Assembly (NCBI GenBank): GCA_013350335.1
Contig: CM023537.1
Span: 45,320,111 to 45,384,110, forward strand
Source of the DNA: Chimonanthus salicifolius
Lineage: Eukaryota; Streptophyta; Magnoliopsida; Laurales; Calycanthaceae
Direction of reading: 5' to 3'
Length of the DNA: 64,000 nucleotides
Under the pieces are notes generated by a model. It searched no databases, was not told the origin of the DNA, and worked only from the letters and a program-made list of their open reading frames with translations. Position numbers and translations under genes: made by a program. Below are positions 58,501 to 64,000 of this stretch, piece by piece (position 1 is the first letter of the stretch; every line of letters begins with the position of its first letter).

Positions 58501-60565
58501 ATATCTTGTGAAGAAGAAAAAGCCCATGACAAATATCAGCTTGGTTGCCTAAGTTTAAGCTACATCAATTTGCTCCTGATTTAATGGAGATATTTAAGAG
58601 CCCTGTCACATCGGAGGCGCACTATATTCACATCTTACTACTAACGCAATCCAGAGTTATTCGTGATGTCAATTTCGGGTTCAGAATATACCATCGTTGG
58701 TGGAGAAGAACTGATCCAGCATTCTTATTGTGGTCAATCCTGATCCATTTGGATGACACCTGAAGACTTCACGTGCGCTTATTTGCACTTTGAAGACCCC
58801 ACACTGGGAAGGCGAGTGGGTAGATTGTCTTTTCATCTGTTTGAAGTATGAAGTTGAGGTCAAGTTCTTTTTCAAATGGGGAGATTGATGCGGAGCACCA
58901 CACGAATTTTCATATTTAGCAAGTTTCTATATTTAGATTTAGGATTTCCAATTTTTCATAATAGTATTTTTTCTTTAATTTATTTGTTTAGTCCAATAGT
59001 TGATTTTGTTTGGGAAAATTTAGTAATTTTATATGTAATTAGGGCTTTCTAATTATTGGGGATAGTTTGATATTTGTTTATTTGAGGGTATTTTGGTCTT
59101 TTTCATGTTTTTAAGTCATTATATATATGATGTAACCCCTCCATACGAGATTGACAATTAATCAATGAAAAAAACAATTTTTGCTTTGTGCAAACTTGCC
59201 TCCATCGCAGGAAGCATGGTGAAAATCCAAGGAACCCTCGTGAGAAACTAGGAAAGGCGAGAAGCCATGGGAAAAGGTGAGAATCCTCTTCCTAGATCAA
59301 GAGCTGTCCCAAAACCGTCTTATTACTGTCCTAGATCTGTCCAAGAAAAATCCCTGTTTACCATCCAGAACTTATCCAAGACCATCCAAATTCGTCTCTC
59401 CTTCTCTTTGTATTGTTGTCCATTAAGAAAACCATCACCATAGCCTTGTTCAATCCCTAGTTTCCCATCCATTAACCATATCCTTTAAACCCTAGCCCTT
59501 ATCACCTTTCCCTATCCCAAACACCCCTATAAACTGCTGTCCCAACCCATAACAGTCCCATCTATAATTGTTTACTGCTGTCCCAACCCATTACAGCCCC
59601 ATATATGACTGTTTACTGCTGTCTTATCCATTGAGATCCCCTATTTTGCTATCCATACCGTTAAGATCTCATATTACTGTTGTCATACAATTTCTCCTTG
59701 CTAAACAGCCAATTTAATTCCTATTTCTGATGATAGATCTACATATTTATGGGATTTGACAAACCCCTTTGTTTTGACGAACCTTTAGTGCAGATATGAC
59801 TTGGTTTGGATTGTCTTATAATCACTTATATTAGATTACATTGCATGATTCTTTGTGGTAAATTTCTATATTAATTAATTGCATATATATTTAATTTCAA
59901 CCCATTTAAGATTTAGGGTGCATTATTTTTATCCCTTTAATCCACATTTAGGCATTTAGGATTACCCTATCCCTTGTCCTGCGTCATTTCCATGGTACAT
60001 TGAAGTATCGAAACAGACCCTAAAGACATTCAATCAAGATATTTTATATCATTTATCAAAACCTTTTGAATGCATTTATGTAAATAAAGAAACAAATAGA
60101 TATAACAGAATTAATTAATTACCGATCCAGAGCGGCATATATAGACATTATCGGTCAGCTGTGTGATTTTGTCAGAGGCCCTGTTCGCAACATACATACC
60201 TAAAAACAGAACAAGATCCAAGTCGTTCTGTGTCAAAATTCAATTTAGACCAAAAAAAAGGCTAATGAGACTAAGTAGTAATTGGGTTGTGATTGGATGC
60301 ATACGACATGGGGCATAAGAAGCCGAGCACGAGTTCAGCCACATCCAACCCAAGCATAATTAATTAACTTCCTCCAAACTTAATTAATTGTGCTAAGAAG
60401 AAGAATAAGAAGAGTTAAAATCATAACTATTGTAAATGAAATGCAAATGTACGGACCAGTGCTGGTTCTGGAATCAGCCCCAAGAACAACGCCACCTTCG
60501 TAGGTGACTCCGATGATGGTAGTCCCCATGGAATGGGGTGCGTTGAGGTCGAGATTAAGATCCAT
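43398..60565 (-). CDS. PBA1: Proteasome 20S core subunit beta type-6 (beta-1), 8 exons
   Basis: Catalytic beta-1 subunit of the 20S proteasome, cleaving after acidic residues in the cytosol and nucleus. Exons (minus strand): 60565-60457, 60199-60123, 50107-50052, 49814-49742, 48846-48735, 45426-45353, 44162-44088, 43529-43398. They join in frame with GT-AG introns to 708 bp (235 codons plus stop), close to the usual plant length. The N-terminus [14 protein letters not shown] is the propeptide; cleavage before Thr15 gives the catalytic Thr1. Asp31, Lys47 and Arg59 correspond to mature Asp17, Lys33 and Arg45, the last giving caspase-like specificity. GSGSSY and RDGASGG motifs are present. The ATG at 60563-60565 is chosen because it gives this propeptide; the frame is open further upstream but has no ATG there. 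Introns are 257, 10015, 237, 895, 3308, 1190 and 558 bp. No coding damage is visible. Confidence 0.95.
44088..44162 (-). CDS. PBA1: PBA1 exon 7
   Basis: Encodes [20 protein letters not shown] and VRTVI. Asp181 and Ser184 of RDGAS are the conserved partners of Thr1. Confidence 0.93.
44691..44895 (+). mobile_element. tRNA-derived SINE, copy 1 (PBA1 intron 6)
   Basis: Flanked by a perfect 14-bp TSD, TGACAAAGTTTAAG (44677-44690; 44896-44909). A-box-like TAGCACAACCGA (44702-44713) and B-box GGTTGTGGGTTCAAG (44739-44753) lie 26 bp apart. The body matches copy 2 at 48517 (shared 'tgccaaat(c/t)caaat', 'gatgggata', 'gatgatg' end). Confidence 0.85.
45353..45426 (-). CDS. PBA1: PBA1 exon 6
   Basis: Completes Gly143, then [20 protein letters not shown] and DEAE. 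The SGSS turn is part of the conserved proteasome active-site surroundings. Confidence 0.93.
45990..46568 (-). mobile_element. RTE-type LINE 3' fragment, degenerate
   Basis: The minus strand near 46562-46530 reads [12 protein letters not shown], close to the LYG(A/T)ECW motif near the end of plant RTE-type LINE reverse transcriptases. Further on, near 46150, [16 protein letters not shown] resembles the C-terminal end of such ORFs. Many stops. Borders are approximate. Confidence 0.42.
46569..46935 (-). mobile_element. L1-type LINE 3' end with poly(A)
   Basis: A T-run at 46569-46584 is the poly(A) tail on the minus strand. Upstream, on that strand, [20 protein letters not shown] (about 46930-46870) is the RNase H-like domain of plant L1 LINEs. 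It is followed by a long 3' region with a common LINE tail (TTTTATTGATTCTATTTC). The 5' part is missing and no TSD was found. Confidence 0.6.
47116..47944 (+). mobile_element. Solo LTR, TSD GTTTG (PBA1 intron 5)
   Basis: Ends TGATGTAG...CTACATCA are perfect 8-bp inverted repeats, flanked by GTTTG on both sides (47111-47115; 47945-47949). A TATA-like TTATAAATACG lies near 47340. It is 829 bp with no internal domain. It belongs to the same broad group as the LTRs at 55864 and 62202 (TGATG.GGA start, TGC.TCA end). Confidence 0.9.
48517..48684 (+). mobile_element. tRNA-derived SINE, copy 2 (PBA1 intron 5)
   Basis: TSD of 16 bp with one mismatch (48501-48516; 48685-48700, ATGCTAGTTGTT(G/A)ACA). 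A-box TAGCACAATTGG (48519-48530) and B-box GGTTGCGAGTTCAAG (48556-48570). The 3' end is a GAT-rich run (gatgatgattatgatgat). Same family as copy 1. Confidence 0.86.
48735..48846 (-). CDS. PBA1: PBA1 exon 5
   Basis: Encodes [37 protein letters not shown] and one base of Gly. The donor GTATGT is about 34 bp from the TSD of a SINE. Confidence 0.93.
49742..49814 (-). CDS. PBA1: PBA1 exon 4
   Basis: Completes the Thr codon, then [19 protein letters not shown] and SYSNK. The donor is GTATGG. Confidence 0.93.
50052..50107 (-). CDS. PBA1: PBA1 exon 3
   Basis: Encodes [18 protein letters not shown] plus two bases of a Thr codon. The acceptor is ATATTGCAG, the donor GTGAGT. Confidence 0.93.
50290..50547 (-). 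mobile_element. 3' LTR of the intronic Copia element
   Basis: TGTAGAAAAGG (left) to CCCACAACA (right). It matches 55413-55671 at roughly 92-93% by eye. Confidence 0.92.
50460..51268 (-). pseudogene. Copia RNase H and RT end, broken
   Basis: 50460-50789 reads [20 protein letters not shown], then [18 protein letters not shown] and [12 protein letters not shown], the standard Copia RNase H C-terminal motifs. The frame runs on through the polypurine tract into the LTR. The parts at 50800-51180 need several frame changes. Confidence 0.85.
50548..50562 (-). other. Polypurine tract
   Basis: The minus strand reads CAGCTTGAGGGGGAA directly before the LTR start TGTTGTGGG. Confidence 0.85.
51268..52000 (-). 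pseudogene. Copia reverse transcriptase with YVDN
   Basis: 51623-52000 starts the domain ([42 protein letters not shown]). 51268-51699 continues with [18 protein letters not shown] and [14 protein letters not shown]. The second Asp of the YVDD motif is Asn (codon AAT at 51457-51459), enough to kill polymerase activity. A frameshift separates the two segments. Confidence 0.88.
52025..53307 (-). pseudogene. Copia integrase, broken
   Basis: 52963-53307 holds the zinc-binding region ([33 protein letters not shown]) and the first catalytic Asp context. 52706-52909 has the second Asp region in a shifted frame, then [17 protein letters not shown] with the catalytic Glu. 52025-52705 is the C-terminal part ([18 protein letters not shown], proline/serine-rich linker). 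Stops near 52706 and 52963. Confidence 0.85.
53308..54630 (-). pseudogene. gag: Copia gag and protease, broken
   Basis: ATG at 54628-54630 starts [20 protein letters not shown]. After a stop, 54259-54507 carries a UBN2-type gag ([34 protein letters not shown]). The protease active site near 53570 reads [12 protein letters not shown], with Phe where Ser or Thr is usual. Several stops lie between. Confidence 0.82.
55402..55412 (-). other. Primer binding site (Met-tRNA type)
   Basis: The minus strand reads TGGTATTAGCC immediately after the 5' LTR, close to the TGGTATCAGAGC site complementary to initiator-Met tRNA. Confidence 0.8.
55413..55671 (-). mobile_element. 5' LTR of the intronic Copia element
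   Basis: Aligned to 50290-50547; TSD TAACT directly outside. Confidence 0.92.
55864..57035 (+). mobile_element. 5' LTR of the gag-only element
   Basis: TATA-like TATATATGATG near 56090, a polypyrimidine-rich U5, and ending CCTTGTCCTGCGTCA. About 90% like 58886-59986 by eye; the right copy lacks a stretch near 56280-56370. Confidence 0.9.
57039..57054 (+). other. Primer binding site (Met-tRNA type)
   Basis: TGGTTTCAGAGTAAGG, 4 bases after the LTR end, similar to TGGTATCAGAGC. Confidence 0.75.
57182..57934 (+). pseudogene. gag: Gypsy-type gag, broken
   Basis: The ATG at 57182 is followed by a 17-base C-run (57191-57207) that throws the frame off. 57214-57501 reads [20 protein letters not shown], then [20 protein letters not shown]. 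After a stop at 57499 it continues [13 protein letters not shown] and, at 57635, [20 protein letters not shown]. This is a clear Ty3/Gypsy Retrotrans_gag domain with at least two breaks. Confidence 0.85.
57935..58872 (+). other. Rest of the gag-only element's internal region
   Basis: A proline-rich frame (58154-58552: [18 protein letters not shown]) and a short frame at 58545-58763 with no known domain. No protease, RT, RNase H or integrase motif was found on either strand. Confidence 0.6.
58874..58885 (+). other. Polypurine tract
   Basis: AAATGGGGAGAT directly before the 3' LTR start TGATGCGG. Confidence 0.8.
58886..59986 (+). mobile_element. 3' LTR of the gag-only element
   Basis: TGATGCGGAGCACC to CCTGCGTCA; TSD TTTCC follows at once. 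Confidence 0.92.
60123..60199 (-). CDS. PBA1: PBA1 exon 2
   Basis: Encodes [17 protein letters not shown] and YICRSGS: Lys47 (mature Lys33) and Arg59 (mature Arg45). The acceptor is a TTCTGTTTTTAG tract; the donor GTAATT opens the 10-kb intron 2. Confidence 0.93.
60457..60565 (-). CDS. PBA1: PBA1 exon 1 (start codon, Thr1)
   Basis: Residues 1-36 plus one base. Contains the propeptide, Thr15 (mature Thr1) in GTTIIGV, and Asp31 in GADSR. The donor GT is at 60456-60455, splitting a Gly codon. Confidence 0.93.
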
Positions 60566-60601
60566 TGCAGCAAAAGTTGAAAAGCCGACGAAGACCCCAC
60601 C

Positions 60602-61645
60602 TGACGCAAGACAAGACAAAGGGTAACCCTAAATGCCTAAATGCAATTATGATGTAACAAGAAATCAATATGAAGCAAAAATGTGAAGCTGAAATTAAAA
60701 TTAAAATTAATAATAACAATTAGAATAATAAAATCTACCACAAACAAACATGAAATTCTAGGAACTCAACATAAGCAATTATATCACAATCCAAATCTAA
60801 TTACAATTTCTAGTAGAAGGCCTTTCAGAACAGAGGAGCTTATTAGATCTCACAAACACTGAAATCTATCATCAAATAGGGGTAGGTATGACTATATGGT
60901 AACAAAGTGATGTTTGAAACAGAGTGGGACAGCAGGAAAAGGCTTTAAGTTGGCTATATGGAGTAACAGTAAGGAAAAGAATGGGACGGCAGTGGTTGTA
61001 GGGGTTAATGCAGGCGCAGCAAAGGCTGTTTGGGATAAATAAGGGTCTAAAAGGGTATGGGACAGCAGTATCGTGGGCTGTTTGGGCTGTAGTTGGAGAT
61101 AGGAAGGCTCTAAAGAGGCTTACAGCAGGTAAAAAGGGCTAAGGAAGAGGGCTGTGTGAGTTCACAAGGGTATCGGTGAATATAGAAGGTCCAAAAGGGA
61201 TCTACAGCATGTGTAGAAGGACTGTTTGGAGGGGTTGATGGGTTTAGATGGGAGTTTAGGGGAGGATGAAGGTAAAGAAAGAGATTTGGAGAGATCCAGC
61301 AGACAAAGATGCCCAAAGTGGGTGACATTGGCTGCAGGAAGGGTCTACAAAGACGGTGGCAAGGCTTGGGACTGGTATCTGGTAGTTACGTCAGTCTAGA
61401 AAGGGTATGAGGGGACTTGCGGCAGCAAGAAAAGGGAGTTTGAGAAGGGGCGAAAGTAATGGATGGGATTTTGGAACAACGGCAAAAGGGGATGGGGTTT
61501 TGGGTGTTCACAGCAGGTAGGGAAAGAATAAAAAGGAAAAAAAAAAAAAGAAGAAGAAGAAGAAAAGAGAAGAGGAAGACGAAGTACCTGGAGATGGCAG
61601 GAGGAGGGCTTCATACCAAGTTGGATTCTCTCCAAGGATGATCAC
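60602..61645 (-). mobile_element. LTR remnant of the gag-only family, upstream of PBA1
   Basis: The left edge TGACGCAAGACAAG...aaccctaaatgcctaaatg is the reverse complement of the family's LTR 3' end. Repeated 'gggacagcag' matches its 'ctgctgtccc'. Near 61560-61640 the minus strand shows the 'ccttggaga.aatcc...caggtac' R/U5 layout of the copy at 62202. The U3 part is missing. It reads in the same direction as PBA1 and ends 36 bp before its ATG. A TSD was not found. Confidence 0.7.
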
Positions 61646-62171
61646 CAGCGCATATGTTATCTTTCTCCCCGATTATGAAGGTGTTGAATAATATTTCAAA
61701 TGTACATAACCCCCCGCAAGCCACAAGATATTGGTTACTATTCTACCAATTGAACTACGCCGTGCAAGGTGTAGGTACCTTCTTATTAAGATCATATATA
61801 TTTTAACTATTTTACTTTTTAATTTAGTATGATAAATTAATAATATTCTCATTTTATCCTTTCACTTTTCCAATTTTATCATAATAAAATAAAACTAAAA
61901 TGGTCTTGAGGTGCATAAATTAATTTTCTATTAAATTAATAAATGAAATTATTTAAATCAAACAAATTAAAATTATAAAATATTTTTAATTTTTTATAAA
62001 AGTTCTTATATTTTAAATAATAACATGATACGGGTTGATTAATTAAATCCTACCAATTGGGAACAGAAGAAAAATACTAAAGACACCTCGGTACCGTTCG
62101 ATAAGGTTTAGATTCTAACACTTGTTGGGGTTTCATGTCTTTGCGAGTTCGTTCTTTATTGGTTTTCTTAA
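61646..62171. other. Unassigned AT-rich sequence
   Basis: No gene or complete element recognised. A short tRNA-like stretch near 61730-61775 was considered and not accepted. Confidence 0.35.
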
Positions 62172-62185
62172 AATCATGCTGAAAA

Positions 62186-63360
62186 TAACCCCAAGGGGTT
62201 ATGATGTGGAGCAGTAGATCCATGTGGAGTTTTTTTTATTGTTTATTTCTATTTTTTATTTGGTTGTAATTAGAAATTAGGATTTCCTATTTTAAGTGAG
62301 TTTATTTTTGTTTTAGGATATTTTTAGGAGTTTCTTTATTTAAGGGTGGTATCTCTTATTATATAAACCCCTCTCTCTTGTAAACTCATCCACCGATTAA
62401 TGAAATAAAATTGAAGTTCTTCAGCAAGAATTGTGCGAGAATACCTTGGAGCGAGTCCTTGGAAACTCTGGTGAGATACTCGGAGAGGCGAGAGGCCTTG
62501 GCGTGAAGCTATCCTTTCATCTTCTTCAGGTACATACCTTTCTTCTTCTCTTTTTTTTCTCCCTTCTCCTTGCTTTACCCTCCTCTGGAACCCTTCCCTT
62601 TCTTAGATCTACACTGTCGTGAGACCCAAAACCCTCCCTATTGCTGCCGTTACCTTCCTACCACTCTTTGGGTCCTTCTACCGTCCTTCATGTCCTCTGT
62701 TCTCATTGTCCCAAGCCTTTGACACCCCTGCAAGTCATCGCCTCCACCTTAGCCTCATCCCTTGCTTGCCGTTACCACCCAGAAACCCCTTCTTGCTGTT
62801 GCGTGTCTTCCGTGACCCTTTGGCCTTTGTAGCCGACCTCTGTAAGCTCCACTACCCTTTGCGGCAACACATAAAACCCTCCCCTTGCCTTCCGTAACCC
62901 ATATGCCCTTTTCCTTACCGGTCTGTTCCTTTTATTTCTTTGGTAAGCACATTGTTATTTAAAACCATATGTTTTTTCCCAAGGATATTTTGCATGACTA
63001 TTTGGTAAGCTTATATTATTTAATTGTATTAATTAATTGAAATTTAATTTCAACCCACATTAGATTTAAGGTGCATTATTTTCATCCCTTTTAATTTCTT
63101 CAGGAATCACATTAGGCATTTAGGGTCACCCTATTAGTCGTCCTGCATCAGGTTATCCCAATTGGTTTGGGAGCAAGATCTCTAGAGGGAGGTCTTGAGT
63201 TCAAACCATGGGAGCCCCCATGAAGGGCCACTTCCCATGGGAATATGTATAGAGTAAAGTCCCATCTACTTACACGGTGTGTGCGGATACGGGGAGTTTT
63301 ACACACCCCGGAGGACTTGTCTGGTGTGACGCGTGGACACCTCCGGACCTTCAAAAAAAA
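62186..63360 (+). mobile_element. tRNA-derived SINE, split by a solo LTR
   Basis: SINE parts are 62186-62201 and 63156-63360. A-box-like sequence lies near 63155-63172 (ATCCCAATTGGTTTGGGAG) and B-box-like GGTCTTGAGTTCAAACC at 63191-63207; the 3' end is A-rich (63353-63361). Flanking repeats AATCATG-CTGAAAA (62172-62185) and ATTATGGCTGAAAA (63361-63374) look like an imperfect TSD. It is a different family from the intronic SINEs. Confidence 0.6.
62202..63150 (+). mobile_element. Solo LTR of the gag-only family, TSD GGTTA
   Basis: TGATGTGGAG...CCTGCATCA flanked by GGTTA (62197-62201; 63151-63155). A TATA box, TTATATAAACC, lies near 62359. The 3' end ('gcatttagggtcaccct...gtcctgcatca') closely follows the LTR end at 57035. 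No internal region. Confidence 0.9.
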
Positions 63361-63374
63361 ATTATGGCTGAAAA

Positions 63375-64000
63375 CAGCAACGTATTCCTTCAAGTTGAGA
63401 TGATAAGTTGGGGTATAGAGAAAGAACAGCTGTATGTTTTCAGCAATAATTCTCATTTTCCTTTTTCTCGTTTCTTTTAAGCAATTAAGTTATTGAAGAA
63501 AACAGACAAGAAGTGGGTGCTAGCATTGAGAAGGCAAGGATGCCCAACGCTTCTTTTGAAGGAAAATTACAATCTTGAAAAAGGAAATAGCCAGCAGAGT
63601 CGGCACTTATTATGAATACAATTTAACCCTGCCAAGTTTAGGAGCTTGTAATTGTGCTCCACTTCACTGTTCTCTGTCCCTAACAGACAGTAATGAGAAC
63701 AGACTGGCAGCAATATTGGTTTCACAAATACTTAACCTTATGGATCTCTATAATAAATAATTCCAACACCGTTGGTCAACAAACAGAACAAAGGGCCCAG
63801 ATTTGCTATATCAGGTTCAGGAGAACAGATTTTCAAGCAAGAATATTGACTCTAGTGTAAGACATTTTCTCCCTTTAGGACCATCAAACAATTTCATCTA
63901 TTATAGTTTCATAAACAAGGAAAAACAAAAGTTTGGGGTCAAGCCTCAAGGTATCTCTATAGGTAATTCGTTCAAGTTGGTCTAACAGCTCGCAGATGAA
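63375..64000. other. Unassigned sequence at window end
   Basis: No gene, RNA or element recognised; open frames are short and overlap. Confidence 0.35.

Larger units (their letters stand above)
55864..59986 (+). mobile_element. Gag-only LTR retrotransposon (TR-GAG type), TSD TTTCC
   Basis: Flanked by TTTCC at 55859-55863 and 59987-59991. Two LTRs of about 1.17 and 1.10 kb (TGATGCGGAG...CCTGCGTCA; first base of the left copy is C), a primer site, a polypurine tract, and an internal region of only 1.85 kb that holds gag and no protease, RT or integrase. It lies in PBA1 intron 2 in antisense. It must have used enzymes of other Gypsy elements to move. Confidence 0.92.

Noticed and set aside
50285..59991. 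One large composite element in intron 2
   Set aside because: Two separate perfect TSDs, two LTR pairs and opposite orientations show two independent insertions.
60566..60619. Upstream extension of the PBA1 reading frame to 60619
   Set aside because: The frame is open but the codon there is TTG, partly inside the LTR terminus. The ATG at 60563-60565 gives the expected propeptide before Thr1.
61726..61776. tRNA-like stretch on the minus strand (GTAGTTCAATTGGTAGAA)
   Set aside because: It resembles a D-arm, but no anticodon arm, T-arm or acceptor stem could be formed. At most a SINE or organelle-tRNA relic.

Overview
This is a repeat-rich nuclear window from a flowering plant. It holds one gene I can support: an eight-exon proteasome 20S beta-1 subunit gene (PBA1 type), on the minus strand at 43398-60565. 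The plant call rests on the gene's plant-like coding sequence, on plant Copia and Gypsy lineages, and on GT-AG introns packed with plant LTR elements. I cannot name the species. Most of the remaining sequence is LTR retrotransposons, solo LTRs, SINEs, LINE pieces and one MITE.

Layout. 1-2773 is the end of a large minus-strand LTR. 2881-4319 is a probable Sirevirus-like solo LTR. 4320-11006 is AT-rich with decayed LTR pieces and small tandem duplications. 11007-12944 holds a minus-strand Copia 3' LTR cut by another minus-strand LTR. 12945 to about 28200 is a decayed plus-strand Athila-type Gypsy element (LTR, PBS, gag, protease, RNase H, integrase). It has lost its reverse transcriptase core and carries a 4.2-kb minus-strand LTR at 20359-24594. 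29028-31100 is a minus-strand solo LTR with target site duplication (TSD) GCAAA. 31613-41168 is a complete but dead minus-strand Copia element (TSD TATGG); its gag is split by a 3.2-kb plus-strand solo LTR (35925-39155) carrying nine copies of a hairpin. A Stowaway-like MITE and a minus-strand SINE precede the gene.

The PBA1 gene. The eight exons join in frame to 235 codons with Thr1, Asp17, Lys33 and Arg45 of a caspase-like beta-1 subunit. The gene covers 17 kb because of its introns. Intron 2 (10 kb) holds two elements side by side with perfect TSDs: a 5.4-kb Copia element in sense (TAACT) and a 4.1-kb gag-only LTR element in antisense (TTTCC). Removing both leaves about 500 bp. Intron 5 holds a solo LTR (GTTTG), LINE fragments and a SINE; intron 6 holds a second copy of that SINE. 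An LTR remnant of the gag-only family ends 36 bp upstream of the start codon.

The gag-only family has four members here: the element in intron 2, solo LTRs at 47116-47944 and 62202-63150, and the remnant at 60602. The solo LTR at 62202 sits inside a SINE. All LTR polyprotein genes are broken by stops, frameshifts, deletions or changed catalytic residues. Boundaries were set by reading termini and TSDs by eye; percentages are rough.
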